This document shows positions 43,775 to 53,132 of a DNA stretch of 64,000 nucleotides, in pieces (within the stretch, counting starts at the first letter, position 1; every line of letters starts with the position of its first letter). This DNA comes from Ga0077555 sp050187415 (lineage in GTDB: Bacteria; Pseudomonadota; Alphaproteobacteria; Rhizobiales; Hyphomicrobiaceae), in contig JBFWXN010000006.1 in NCBI GenBank assembly GCA_050187415.1, forward strand, positions 1 through 64,000. The letters are read 5' to 3'. The position numbers and the translations under genes are program-made. The notes under the pieces are model-generated. The model made no database searches. It was not told the DNA's origin and was given only the letters and a program-made list of their open reading frames with translations.

Positions 43775-44902
43775 ATGCAAGTCAAAGGTGCCGTACTTTA
43801 CGAGCAGGGGCTGCCGCGCCCCTACGCGAAGAGCCGTCCGCTCAGCATCGAGACCCTCGAACTCGAAGGACCCCGGGCCGGTGAGGTGCTGGTCAAGGTG
43901 CGGGCTGCCGGCCTGTGTCACTCGGATCTTTCGACCCTCGAGGGTGCGCGCCCCCGTCCCCTACCGACGGTGATCGGACACGAGGGCGCGGGTGAGATCG
44001 CAGCGCTCGGTGCGGGCGTCACCGATGTCGAGGTCGGTGATCATGTCGTCTTCATTTTCGCGCCGAGCTGCGGTGCGTGCCGCCAATGCGTCAGCGGTCG
44101 GCCGAATCTGTGCACGACGTTCAACGCGGCCAAGCAGAAAGGCGATCTTGCAACCGGCGGTCGCCGCTTGAAGCTCGATGGCAAGGAGGTTGCGCATTAT
44201 GCCGGCCTGTCGTGCTTTGCCGAGTATGCCGTCGTGCCGCGGAACTCCGTTCAAAAAATCCCCAAGGACGTGCCGTTCGCGGATGCCGCGCTGTTTGGAT
44301 GCGCCGTCGTGACGGGGGTCGGTGCCGCCGTCAACACGGCCGAGACGAAGGCCGGCGAGATGGTTGCCGTGGTGGGGCTGGGTGGCGTCGGGCTTTCATG
44401 TCTGCTGGGTGCCATCGTTGCCGGAGCCGGACGGATCATCGCGGTCGATGTCCACGACGACAAGCTCGCGCTCGCCCGCCAACTCGGCGCCACCGAGACG
44501 TTCAACGCCCGCGATGCTGACTGCGTCGAGCGGATCCTCGAGTCGACCGGCGGTGGCGTCGATACGGCCTTCGAGATGGCGGGCACCGTCAAGGCCATGG
44601 AACTCGCCTACAAGATCACGGTGCGGGGCGGCAAGACGGTTACGGCCGGGCTTTCGCCGGCTGCCGCACAGCTCACTCTGCCGCACTATCAAATGGTGCA
44701 GGACGGTCGCCAAGTGCTCGGCAGTTACATGGGCGGCTGTGTGATCGCCCGCGATGTTCCGCGCTATATCGATCTCTATAAAGACCGCAAGCTTCCCGTC
44801 GACAGGCTGCTCTCGGCGCGTATCGGCCTTGAAGACGTGAACGAAGGGTTCGATCGGCTCGCAGACGCCACAGTGGTGCGACAGGTCATTCTGTTCGATT
44901 GA
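43775..44902 (+). CDS. zinc-dependent alcohol dehydrogenase
   Basis: A 375-residue medium-chain dehydrogenase. Catalytic zinc ligands are C48, H69 (GHE) and C176; structural zinc cysteines are C99, C102, C105 and C113. The NAD-binding Rossmann motif is GLGGVG near 205-210, followed by VDVHDDKL, whose Asp suggests NAD preference. The chain resembles the class III/long-chain acyclic zinc-ADH branch. ATG 43775 is the natural start, with the conserved KGAVLYEQG opening. It probably oxidises a primary alcohol or reduces an aldehyde; a formaldehyde adduct role cannot be excluded. Confidence 0.9.
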   Translation: MQVKGAVLYEQGLPRPYAKSRPLSIETLELEGPRAGEVLVKVRAAGLCHSDLSTLEGARPRPLPTVIGHEGAGEIAALGAGVTDVEVGDHVVFIFAPSCGACRQCVSGRPNLCTTFNAAKQKGDLATGGRRLKLDGKEVAHYAGLSCFAEYAVVPRNSVQKIPKDVPFADAALFGCAVVTGVGAAVNTAETKAGEMVAVVGLGGVGLSCLLGAIVAGAGRIIAVDVHDDKLALARQLGATETFNARDADCVERILESTGGGVDTAFEMAGTVKAMELAYKITVRGGKTVTAGLSPAAAQLTLPHYQMVQDGRQVLGSYMGGCVIARDVPRYIDLYKDRKLPVDRLLSARIGLEDVNEGFDRLADATVVRQVILFD

Positions 44903-45003
44903 CCGCGAACGTGATGGCGACCGTCACGACACTTTGAGGCTTGCCCGGTCGGCCGGGGCGGCTGCATTGGGCGGTTGCGGCCGCCCTCTACTGTGAAGCG
45001 CGG

Positions 45004-47421
45004 TTAGACTTCGGTTCGCCGGCGCTCCCGGGTTTCGCGAATATTGGTGCGCATGCGCGAGACCTGAAGCGCATTCTGGCGATGGGCTGCAGAGAGGCTC
45101 GTTGTCCCGAACAGCCAGTACCGGAAGCCGCGTCGGGGCTCAGGCGGCAGGGTGTAATCATCCGCCTTGACCGTCACGTCGCCGGTATCGTCGACCCGGC
45201 TGACAGTGCCGTCGACGGTGACGTCTGCTCCATCTTTCTGCGGGGGGGTGCCGGGAAGCTGGATGGGCCGGGCGGTGGGCGCAGTTGTCTCGTCCGAGGG
45301 GCGAAGCAGCCCTTGAGGGTGAAGCTTGTCCAAGCGGCTTGCCAGCGCGCCGAAATGCTCCTGGCTCTCTGTACGCCAATCGCTGACTGCAGAATTCAGA
45401 GTCGCCTGACTCTGCGCCACTTCCTTGATTTCATTGTAGATAAAGTCAAAGTCCTGATCACGTCCGCGGAGCGCCTCCTCTGTCACGACCGATTCGGCAC
45501 GCATGCGCTCGTCGAACTGATCGAGACGTGTCGCGATGGCGTCGATCGCCGTCTGCACGGCATCGATGCGCGCGATGCTGGTGTCCTCCAAGGTCGCGAG
45601 TTTCTGCGTCAACGGGGTAACGAAGACCGACGCGTCGGTCACCGAAGCACTCTCGTCCGATGGGCGCTGCTCGAGGACACGAAGACGCTCGACAATCTCG
45701 CGCGAGACGGTCAGGGCCTGCCGGCCGTGCGAATCGAGCGAGCCGAGCCGATCTTCGAGGAGGAACGCCGAATCGCCGTCTTGCGGACGATCGAATACGC
45801 TCCGCTCGACGCTGACGAGGCGCTCGGCGATTTGGCTCAAGGTCGCCGCTGCGTCCCCGAAGCCCGCACGGACGGCGCGCTCCAGGCCACTCAGGCGATC
45901 GGTGAGCGCATGGGTATCGGCAGCGTCGCCGGAACTCGCGACGACGGGGGATTCTGAGAGATACGTCTCGATGGCCGACAAGCGGTCGGCCATCTCGGCT
46001 TGGGCGCGTGTCATCTCATTTCTGCCGAGCTCCAGCGTCTGCTCCACCGTTTCGAGATGGGCGACGACCGCGCCTTGCTCACGCTCGGTTTCGCCGGCCT
46101 TGCGCTCCAGGCGGCGCTCGATGGCAACGAGGCGCGGGTCGAGCGCCTCGACCAGGTTAAGGGGCCCATCGCCCCCACCCGACGTCTGGAGTGCTGCCAG
46201 ATGCTGACCCAGTTGCCCAAAGTTGCGGGCACTTTCGGCAAGACTCGTCTCCACCACGCGCTCGAGGCCGGCGATCCGTTCGCCGATCGCCTCCAGGCCC
46301 GCCGCATCGCCATGCGCGCCGAAGCCTGCCTCGAACTTGTTCAGGCGCTGGCCGAGATGCGCCCAATTGCGCGCGCCTTCGCCAAGGCCGCTGTGGACGG
46401 CCTTCTCGAGGGCAGCCATACGCTCGGCGATGACGCCCGATGCGGGCGTGGCCTTCACATCGGCAATCGCGCCTTCGATTTTTCCGAGGCGTTGCGCGAG
46501 GTCGCGGGTGCTTCGCAACGCTTCGGACAGCCCGCTTTGCACCGACTGCTCGAGGTGCGTCAGCCGATCGACCACGATCGCCTGCGTGCGCGTTTCCGAG
46601 CGCGCGCCGACGGCGCGTTCGAGGCCGTCGAGCCGCTGCCCGAGATCGCCGCGGAAAGCGACGCTATCACCCCGCTGGGCAACGACGTCGCGCTGGATGT
46701 CGCGGACGAGATCCATCAGCAACTTACGCTCGGCGGCAAATTCGGACTGCATCAGGCGCAGGCTGTCCTCGACACTGATCACACGCGAGTGGACGCTGTC
46801 GTTGGCAACGAGCTGCATGGAAGCGGGGCGGGACGATGCGGTCTCCGATAGTTGCGGCTCGCGAATACGCAGCCAGTCGAGCCGCTGCCAGTCTGGTGTG
46901 AGGCGGCGGAGCAACTGCACGACCGGCAGGTCGCGGCCATAATGCAGGAGCACCCAGAGGACGTCTTCCACACCGGCCGGCGATCCGCGACGATGCGCAA
47001 GCTCGGTCGCGTGGCGCAACACGTCCTCGACATCGGCGGAGCGGCGCGGCGAAACGGCATCGCCGGCGTTGGCGGCAGGCACTTCGCTCGCGATCAGCGC
47101 TGCGCTCTCGCGGCGCAAGTAGCCCTCGCGGACGCCACGATTCTCGAGGATGCGCGCGGCCGCTTCGACCCGCGTCAGAGCATTGACGAGATGCTCCAGA
47201 TCGACCTCGGCGGCGCCATTCGCCTGGGCCACGTCGAAGGCGTAGTTGCAGCAGGCGAGCAGTGGCTCGTCCACCCAGAGCGGCTCGTTATTGGCGACGC
47301 CGAACGACTGCGAACGTGACCAGCGGCCGTTCGGTGTGTGCTCGAAGTCTGGCACGTAGAAATCGCGCTGAGCCCGGACATGGGGCACGCGCAGGTCCAG
47401 ATCGTCACCTTTGTACTGCAT
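45004..47421 (-). CDS. Clp-N-like domain plus long coiled-coil protein
   Basis: An 805-residue protein with an unusual build. Residues 50-110 and 130-178 look like the two four-helix Clp N-terminal repeats (ACCNYAFDVAQANG, VDLEHLVNAL; ATELAHRRGSPAG, VEDVLWVLL). Residues about 215-690 are a long coiled coil made of loosely repeated units such as RLTHLEQSVQSGLSEALRST and RMAALEKAVHSGLGEGARNW. A disordered linker follows, then a short aromatic segment near 765 (FRYWLFGTT). There is no AAA+ ATPase. ATG 47421 has a GGAGGAG ribosome-binding site. It may be a substrate or adaptor platform for a ClpA/ClpB-like process or a polar scaffold; the function is unknown. Confidence 0.75.
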   Translation of the reverse strand: MQYKGDDLDLRVPHVRAQRDFYVPDFEHTPNGRWSRSQSFGVANNEPLWVDEPLLACCNYAFDVAQANGAAEVDLEHLVNALTRVEAAARILENRGVREGYLRRESAALIASEVPAANAGDAVSPRRSADVEDVLRHATELAHRRGSPAGVEDVLWVLLHYGRDLPVVQLLRRLTPDWQRLDWLRIREPQLSETASSRPASMQLVANDSVHSRVISVEDSLRLMQSEFAAERKLLMDLVRDIQRDVVAQRGDSVAFRGDLGQRLDGLERAVGARSETRTQAIVVDRLTHLEQSVQSGLSEALRSTRDLAQRLGKIEGAIADVKATPASGVIAERMAALEKAVHSGLGEGARNWAHLGQRLNKFEAGFGAHGDAAGLEAIGERIAGLERVVETSLAESARNFGQLGQHLAALQTSGGGDGPLNLVEALDPRLVAIERRLERKAGETEREQGAVVAHLETVEQTLELGRNEMTRAQAEMADRLSAIETYLSESPVVASSGDAADTHALTDRLSGLERAVRAGFGDAAATLSQIAERLVSVERSVFDRPQDGDSAFLLEDRLGSLDSHGRQALTVSREIVERLRVLEQRPSDESASVTDASVFVTPLTQKLATLEDTSIARIDAVQTAIDAIATRLDQFDERMRAESVVTEEALRGRDQDFDFIYNEIKEVAQSQATLNSAVSDWRTESQEHFGALASRLDKLHPQGLLRPSDETTAPTARPIQLPGTPPQKDGADVTVDGTVSRVDDTGDVTVKADDYTLPPEPRRGFRYWLFGTTSLSAAHRQNALQVSRMRTNIRETRERRRTEV

Positions 47422-47791
47422 CGTCCTCGACTCCTCCGCGCGCCGGATGGCCGGTGCGTTTCTTCACTGCCGGCCGTTCGGGCGGCGACGCTGCATCGGC
47501 CGCTGGTCGCGCGAAGGGGGCTCGCTCGAATGGTCCGCCCTTCCACAGGCGGCGCCACCACCGCGCGGCCGTCTGCATCCCACGAATTCAGTGCCTTCGC
47601 CCCAGAGTGCGCCGATTAGTGGTACAACTGTGGCGCAACAGGCGCTGTGTAAGGTCTTTTCTGGTTCTCTGCAAAGCGGCGTCGGCGCGTGACCGCGAGT
47701 GGCCGGCCGATCGGCGAGCGGTTTTTTCTGGCGTTGCGACGGCGATCAAAAAACAGCAATGGGCATAGAATGCAGGGCCAGACGGCGATGC
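47422..47791. other. intergenic region between two minus-strand genes
   Basis: 370 bases lie between the SRAP gene (ending at 47792) and the coiled-coil gene (starting at 47421). A TTTTTT run at about 47722 follows an imperfect GC stem (CGGCCGATCGGC region) on the plus strand, too irregular to call. Open frames here are fragments in several registers. I see no supported gene. Confidence 0.4.
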
Positions 47792-48472
47792 TCAAAGCAA
47801 ACGGGGGCGAGGCGGCAAAAGAAGATCCGGGCCGTCGCGGCCGGGTCGGTTCAATGCCGGATTGACCTCGACCGCCTCGAGCAGGTCGTCCGGCGCGGAG
47901 GCCAGGAGATCCGCGATGGAGTTCGCCTCTCCGCGTCTGCAATCGAGCCACCGATCGAACGCCTCGGGCGCAAGAATGACAGGCATACGGTCGTGCAGCG
48001 GAGCAATGGTGCCGTTTGCCGGGACAGTCATGATAGCCATGGTTTCGACCTCGCTGCCGTCGGCGCCGAGCCAATGCTCGGCAATGGCGCCGAGTGCGAG
48101 CAGCCCACCCGCGCGGGGCCGGAGAAGGGACGGAATGCGCGCACGAGCGGGGCCCGTCCACTCGTAGAAACCGTTCGCCGGCACGAGGCACCGCCGGTGG
48201 CGCAGCCCGCCGCGAAAGGACGGCTTTTCGGCAGCACTCTCGGCGCGGGCGTTGACGATCAAACGGAAATCGCGCGGGTCCTTCACCCAGCCGGGGATGA
48301 GACCCCAGCGGACAAGCCGAAGCTCGCGAGTGCCGTCGGGTGCCATGCGCACGATGGCGACGGGCTCGGTCGGCGCAATATTGTAGCGCGGGGGGAATGT
48401 GTCGCTGGCCGCAATGCGGAAATAGGCGCGAACAGCCTCGGTTGGTGATGTCAGGTTGTACCGCGAGCACAT
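47792..48472 (-). CDS. SRAP-domain protein (YedK/HMCES-like abasic-site DNA crosslinker)
   Basis: A 226-residue SOS response-associated peptidase family protein. C2 (after Met removal) is the nucleophile that forms a thiazolidine with abasic sites in single-stranded DNA. N74 (in VNARAE), E104 (GFYEW) and H160 (LHDRMP) complete the conserved site. The family shields abasic sites at replication forks. ATG 48472 must be the start because Cys2 follows directly. It is divergent from a Nudix hydrolase gene. Confidence 0.93.
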   Translation of the reverse strand: MCSRYNLTSPTEAVRAYFRIAASDTFPPRYNIAPTEPVAIVRMAPDGTRELRLVRWGLIPGWVKDPRDFRLIVNARAESAAEKPSFRGGLRHRRCLVPANGFYEWTGPARARIPSLLRPRAGGLLALGAIAEHWLGADGSEVETMAIMTVPANGTIAPLHDRMPVILAPEAFDRWLDCRRGEANSIADLLASAPDDLLEAVEVNPALNRPGRDGPDLLLPPRPRLL

Positions 48473-48540
48473 GCCGGTGAAGGCTCCTTGCTGGTCTGCT
48501 ATAATAACCTATCGGGTTCGACTTGGAGAGGGTGGGCCAC

Positions 48541-48996
48541 ATGGCCGCGATGGTCGAGGCGCGTCCCTATTGGCCGCGACTGGGGGCGAGCGCTGCGATC
48601 TTCAAGGGCCGCACCGTGCTCCTCGGAGAGCGGGGCAAGGGCGCACTTGCCGGATTCTGGAGCCTGCCGGGCGGCCATGTCGAGCCAGGCGAGCCGGTGG
48701 CGGATGCGGCGCGGCGCGAGGTGGCGGAGGAAACGGGGATCGTGGCCCAGATCCTCGGGCTGGTAGATTTGCACGAAGTGATCCGGCGCGAGCGCGGTGG
48801 CGGCCAGGACGACGTCTCGTGGCATTATGTGATCGCGGTGCACTACGGCGTCTGGCGAGGCGGCGAGCCGGTCGCGGCGGACGATTGTCGGGCAGCCCGC
48901 TTCGTGGCACTCGACGCGCTTCAGTCCGTGCCCTTGACGGAGGGTGCCGAAGCGCTGATCCGGCGCGCCGCGGCAATGCTCGGAGCACGGACCTGA
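48541..48996 (+). CDS. Nudix hydrolase (NUDT/MutT-like)
   Basis: A 151-residue Nudix protein. The Nudix box at 45-67 (GGHVEPGE to REVAEETGI) matches GX5EX7REUXEEXGU exactly. It starts RLGASAAIFKGRTVLL, typical of ADP-ribose pyrophosphatase/NUDT12-like small members; the metal-binding Glu residues are intact. ATG 48541 has GGAGAGGG eight bases upstream; a TTG at 48523 is less likely. Its stop overlaps an alternative ATG of the next gene by one base, so the two are probably co-transcribed. The substrate nucleotide is unknown. Confidence 0.9.
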   Translation: MAAMVEARPYWPRLGASAAIFKGRTVLLGERGKGALAGFWSLPGGHVEPGEPVADAARREVAEETGIVAQILGLVDLHEVIRRERGGGQDDVSWHYVIAVHYGVWRGGEPVAADDCRAARFVALDALQSVPLTEGAEALIRRAAAMLGART

Positions 48997-49064
48997 TGCG
49001 GGCTCGGCAAGACTTCGAATCCGTGCCATGTCGAGATGTCGAACGTGCCGAGGGAGCGCTCGCG

Positions 49065-49565
49065 ATGGAGATGCGACGTTGCGTGGGGGGCCTAGAGCGG
49101 AAGGCCGTCGTCCGGGCTGCGCTGGCGCTCGCCGCATCGCTGGCGCTTTCCGGTCCGCTGATCATGGCAGCCGTCTGCGGCGTGCCTGCGGCGGCGGCGC
49201 AGGGAAGCGGCGGCGCTGTCGAGTCCGAGGCGACGCGGGGCGGCGCCGCGTTGAAGCCCGAGGACGCCAAGCCCTACGATGACAAGTTGAACCGCCTCTC
49301 CGAGATCCTGGGCGCGGTTCATTATCTGCGCGAGCTATGCGGACAGAACGACGGGCAGCTTTGGCGCGACGAGATGCGCGAGATTCTGACCGCCGACAGC
49401 GCCTCGGCGCTGCGACGCGCCATGCTGACGCGCAGTTTCAACAATGGCTATCGCAGCTACGGGCGCACCTACCAAGCTTGCACGCCGAGCGCGCAGACGG
49501 CGATCGGCCGCTATCTGGCCGAGGGCTCGCAACTCGCCGATACGCTGGTGAAGACGGTGCCCTGA
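49065..49565 (+). CDS. TIGR02301-family secreted protein
   Basis: A 166-residue protein with an N-terminal signal peptide (hydrophobic 17-43, ending PAAAAQ). The mature helical domain contains the hallmark RLSEILGAVHYLRELCG, LWRDEM, FNNGYRSYGRTYQACTPSA segments, with two conserved cysteines probably in a disulphide. This matches the TIGR02301 family, found in Hyphomicrobiales and of unknown function. ATG 49065 with GGGAG eight bases upstream is preferred over ATG 48996, which overlaps the Nudix stop. Confidence 0.8.
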   Translation: MEMRRCVGGLERKAVVRAALALAASLALSGPLIMAAVCGVPAAAAQGSGGAVESEATRGGAALKPEDAKPYDDKLNRLSEILGAVHYLRELCGQNDGQLWRDEMREILTADSASALRRAMLTRSFNNGYRSYGRTYQACTPSAQTAIGRYLAEGSQLADTLVKTVP

Positions 49566-49581
49566 GAGGCGCCACGCGCCG

Positions 49582-50910
49582 TCAGTTCGTCTGAACCGTG
49601 ACGCCTTCCTGCAGGGCGAGCACATGCCCCGCAAGATAGAGCGAGCCGCAGATCAGAACGCGGCCAGGACCCTTGCGAAGCGAGCGGATCCGCCTCAGAG
49701 CAGCTTCAACCGTTGCCGACGCTTCCGCGCGAAACCCCAGGTCGCGTGCGATCTCGGCGAGGCGCTCGGGCGGATACGGCGCCTCGTGGGAACCCGGGAT
49801 CGGCACGGTCAGGATTTCCACGACCAGATTACGAAACGCGGCGAGGTAGCCTGCGGCATCCTTCTGACCCATCATGCCGACGATCAGCCAGACCGGGCAC
49901 GAACTGCGCTCGTCGAGATCGGCAAGGGTCTCGGCTAGCGCCATGCCCGCAGCAGGGTTGTGGCCGCCATCCAGCCACAGCTCGGCGTCAGGGCCAACCA
50001 GATCGACGAGAAAGCCGGTCGTCAAGCGTTGCATGCGCGCCGGCCAGCGAGCACTCGTCAGGCCCGATGCGATCGCCTTTTCGTCGATGGATAGCGCCGG
50101 CGCGGCAAGTGCTGCGGCGATGGCGACACCGGCATTGGCGATCTGGTGCCGGCCGATCAGCGCGGGTAGGGGAAGGTCGAGCAAGCGGTCCTCGCCCTGG
50201 AACACCAGGCGCCCGTTCTGACGATAGGCATCGAATTCCTGACCTTGGCGAATCAGCGGTGCCCCGACCCTCGCCGCGCGCGCCTCGATGACGCGCTCGA
50301 CCTCATCGGGCTGCCGCGCGATCACGGCAGGCGTGCCGCGCTTCAGGATTCCGGCCTTTTCAAAGGCGATTGCCTCCAGCGTCCCGCCGAGCCGCTCCGC
50401 ATGATCCATGGATATGGAGGTGATGGCGGTGACCGCGGGGCGGGCAACGACATTGGTCGTGTCGAGACGGCCACCGAGTCCGACCTCGAGGATCACGGCA
50501 TCGGCGGGGCTTTCGGCGAACGCGAGCAGAGCTGCCGCCGTCGTGATCTCGAAGAACGTGATGGGCCGGCCGTCATTGATCCGCTCGACGCGCTCCAGCA
50601 GGTCACCGAGCCTCGTCTCGTCGATCGGGCGGGCACCGTCGGGATGGGCAATCTCGATGCGTTCATTGAAGCGCACGAGATGCGGGGACGTGTAGACGTG
50701 CACGGCACGGCCGGAGGCCTGCAGTATGGCTTTCAGGTATGCCGTCACAGAGCCTTTGCCGTTGGTCCCCGCGATATGGAACACCGGCGGCAAGTGTTGC
50801 TCGGGGTGCCCGAGATCGGCCAGAAGCCGCTCGATCCGATCGAGCGACAAATCTATCGACAACGGATGCAGCCGCTTCAAACGCGCGAGTATCTCGACGA
50901 TACCGGTCAT
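49582..50910 (-). CDS. folC: bifunctional dihydrofolate / folylpolyglutamate synthase
   Basis: A 442-residue Mur-ligase-fold enzyme. It adds glutamate to dihydropteroate and extends folate polyglutamates using ATP. The P-loop is GTNGKGS (48-54). FFEITTAAALLAF, the Omega-loop EVGLGGRLDTTN and SMDHAERLG follow, with the late DGGHNPAA in the C-terminal domain. Length is normal for the bifunctional type. It is the last gene of trpA-accD-folC, all minus strand, a conserved alphaproteobacterial order. Confidence 0.96.
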   Translation of the reverse strand: MTGIVEILARLKRLHPLSIDLSLDRIERLLADLGHPEQHLPPVFHIAGTNGKGSVTAYLKAILQASGRAVHVYTSPHLVRFNERIEIAHPDGARPIDETRLGDLLERVERINDGRPITFFEITTAAALLAFAESPADAVILEVGLGGRLDTTNVVARPAVTAITSISMDHAERLGGTLEAIAFEKAGILKRGTPAVIARQPDEVERVIEARAARVGAPLIRQGQEFDAYRQNGRLVFQGEDRLLDLPLPALIGRHQIANAGVAIAAALAAPALSIDEKAIASGLTSARWPARMQRLTTGFLVDLVGPDAELWLDGGHNPAAGMALAETLADLDERSSCPVWLIVGMMGQKDAAGYLAAFRNLVVEILTVPIPGSHEAPYPPERLAEIARDLGFRAEASATVEAALRRIRSLRKGPGRVLICGSLYLAGHVLALQEGVTVQTN

Positions 50911-50966
50911 CGGTTGCTGGCCATTGCGGTCCGCTTCACCGAGGTGCTGGCCATGGGCCCGGCGCC

Positions 50967-52061
50967 TCAGGAGCTTTCCTTCGGGCTCGCCGCCGACTTC
51001 GACTTGTCGGCGTCGGGCCGGGTGGTCGATGCCCTGCCTTCGATTTTCCTCGGTTGGAACCGCTCGTCATCGGCGACCGGCTCGATCAATGCGTTACCCT
51101 CACGCGCGAGGGCTTCCATGGCCTTCCCGTCTAGGGCACTGCCATTGAGATGGCCGTTGGCCTTGGCGCGTCCGTTGCCTTTTGTCTTGGGGCGCTTGAT
51201 TCCGGCGGCGACACCATTGCTGAGCACGGCAACGATGCGCGACAGGGTCTCGCGCAACTGGTGACGATGGGTCACCATGTCGACCATGCCGTGCGCAAAC
51301 AGGTATTCCGCGCGCTGGAACCCCTCCGGGAGCTGCTCGCGGATGGTTTGCTCGATCACGCGCGGTCCGGCGAAACAGATCAGGGCTCCGGGCTCGGCAA
51401 TGTGAATGTCGCCCAGCATGGCATAGGAGGCCGTGACGCCGCCTGTCGTCGGATCGGTGAGCACCACAATGTAAGGCAGGCGCTCGGCGCGCAGCCGGCG
51501 CACGGCAATCGTCGTGCGCGGCATCTGCATCAGCGACAGGATGCCTTCCTGCATGCGGGCCCCGCCGGAGGCCGCGAACAGAATGAAGGGGGTCCGCTTT
51601 TCGACGGCAAGCTCCATGGCGGTCGCGACTGCCTCGCCGGCCGCCATGCCAAGGGATCCGCCCATGAAGCGGAAATCCTGCGCCGCCGCGACGATCGGGC
51701 GGCCGTTCAGCGTGCCTTCGCCGATCAGCACGGCATCGGTCAGTTCAGTTCGTGATTTCGCTTCCTTGAGCCGATCCGTGTAGCGCTTGCCATCGCGGAA
51801 CCTCAAAGGATCGAGCGGCACCTCGGGCGCCGCCACGAAGGTGTAGACGCCCTTGTCGAAGAGTTGCTTCAGACGCACCTTCGCGTCGACGCGATCGTGG
51901 TAGTTGCAGCACGGAAAGACGAAGGCGTTCTGCTCGAGCGCCTTCTTGTCGGTCATCTGTCCGCAACCGGGACATTTCCGCCAGAAGTCATCGGGCGGCT
52001 CGCGCCTGGTCGTGAGCAGGCTGCGAATCTTCGGTGGGACGACGTTATTGATCCAGTTCAA
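50967..52061 (-). CDS. accD: acetyl-CoA carboxylase carboxyltransferase beta subunit
   Basis: AccD forms the carboxyltransferase with AccA, transferring carboxyl from biotin to acetyl-CoA to make malonyl-CoA for fatty-acid synthesis. 364 residues from a TTG start at 52061 (AAGGAG nine bases upstream), giving the family N-terminus NWINNVVPPKIRS; the longer frame from GTG 52088 has no ribosome-binding site. The core blocks FMGGSLG, ASGGARMQEG, DPTTGGVTASYAMLGD and EPGALICFAGPRVIEQT are intact. The zinc ribbon is altered: CPGC is present but the second pair is PCC instead of CxxC. A charged tail of about 70 residues follows. Confidence 0.96.
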   Translation of the reverse strand: MNWINNVVPPKIRSLLTTRREPPDDFWRKCPGCGQMTDKKALEQNAFVFPCCNYHDRVDAKVRLKQLFDKGVYTFVAAPEVPLDPLRFRDGKRYTDRLKEAKSRTELTDAVLIGEGTLNGRPIVAAAQDFRFMGGSLGMAAGEAVATAMELAVEKRTPFILFAASGGARMQEGILSLMQMPRTTIAVRRLRAERLPYIVVLTDPTTGGVTASYAMLGDIHIAEPGALICFAGPRVIEQTIREQLPEGFQRAEYLFAHGMVDMVTHRHQLRETLSRIVAVLSNGVAAGIKRPKTKGNGRAKANGHLNGSALDGKAMEALAREGNALIEPVADDERFQPRKIEGRASTTRPDADKSKSAASPKESS

Positions 52062-52167
52062 CTCTCTAGGCTCCTTGAACCCAGGCACTGGCGCCGGTCG
52101 CCCGATAGGCGCGTGGCTGCTCCACTTTACGTAGGATCTCTGACTGCGCCTCGCGTATCGCGCTCAG

Positions 52168-52995
52168 TCAAGCCTGACGCAAGGCCTGCGCGAGACTTTT
52201 CACCAAGTCTAGCACGCCAGAGACGGTTGCGGGTCCGGCGCGGTCGCCGGGCCCCAGCGACTCCTTTAATTTGGTTACCAGTGCGGAACCCACAACCACG
52301 CCGTCGGCGCCGCTGGCGATTTCGCGTGCCTGCTCGGGCGTGCGCACTCCGAAACCAACGGCGACGGGTAGCTGCGTGTTTCGCTTGATGCGTGCCACCT
52401 GAGCGTGCACGTCACTTGCCACGGGTGCGGCAGCGCCCGTGATCCCGGTGATTGATACGTAGTATACGAAACCCGAGGCATTGGCGAGAACCTGGGGCAG
52501 GCGGTTCGCGTCGGTCGTAGGCGTCGCCAGCCGGATGAAGGCGATGCCGCGATCGCGGGCCGGCAGGCAAACCTCGTCGTCGGCCTCGGGAGGAACATCC
52601 ACGACGATCAGTCCGTCGACGCCCGCGTCGCGTGCCTCGTCCAGAAATCGATCCGTCGGATAAACGTAGATGGGATTGTAGTACCCCATCAGGATAATGG
52701 GGGTCGCAGCGTCCGATTCGCGGAATTTCCGCACCAAGCCGAGTGTTTTCCGGAGCGTCATGCCGCGGGCGAGCGCGCGCTGAGACGCAGCCTGGACGGC
52801 CGGACCGTCGGCCATCGGGTCCGAAAACGGCATACCCAGCTCGATCAGGTCGGCACCAGCGGCGGGAAGGCCGGCGAGAATCTGCGCCGAAGTCTCGAGG
52901 TCCGGATCACCCGCGGTGAGAAACGTGACCAGGCCAGCGCGGCCTTCCTGGCGGAGGGCGGCGAAGCGTGCCTCGATACGACTTCCGGCTGTCAT
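52168..52995 (-). CDS. trpA: tryptophan synthase alpha subunit
   Basis: A 275-residue TIM barrel that cleaves indole-3-glycerol phosphate and channels indole to TrpB. The catalytic pair is E52 (ELGMPFSDP) and D63 (MADGP), matching E. coli E49 and D60. Loop 6 and phosphate-binding blocks GITGAAAP and VAVGFGVRTPEQA are present. ATG 52995 matches the family start; the upstream frame extension to 53130 is not homologous. It is followed by accD and folC. trpB, normally immediately upstream, is absent: the plus-strand phosphatase remnant lies there instead. Confidence 0.96.
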   Translation of the reverse strand: MTAGSRIEARFAALRQEGRAGLVTFLTAGDPDLETSAQILAGLPAAGADLIELGMPFSDPMADGPAVQAASQRALARGMTLRKTLGLVRKFRESDAATPIILMGYYNPIYVYPTDRFLDEARDAGVDGLIVVDVPPEADDEVCLPARDRGIAFIRLATPTTDANRLPQVLANASGFVYYVSITGITGAAAPVASDVHAQVARIKRNTQLPVAVGFGVRTPEQAREIASGADGVVVGSALVTKLKESLGPGDRAGPATVSGVLDLVKSLAQALRQA

Positions 52996-53132
52996 CTTTC
53001 TCTGACTATCCTCGGCTGCTCGCCTGCCCGATCCTGCTTGCGCTGGTCCTAGGCTGTCCAAGGCCAACTGGTCAAGCGTCGCGGCGGAGCGTGCATTTCG
53101 CTGGGACCGCACCAAAGATCCGGACGTCATCC

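Noticed and set aside
48501..48506. perfect TATAAT upstream of the Nudix gene
   Set aside because: No -35 hexamer occurs at 16-18 bases; TTGCTG is only 6 bases away. It may still contribute but cannot be called.
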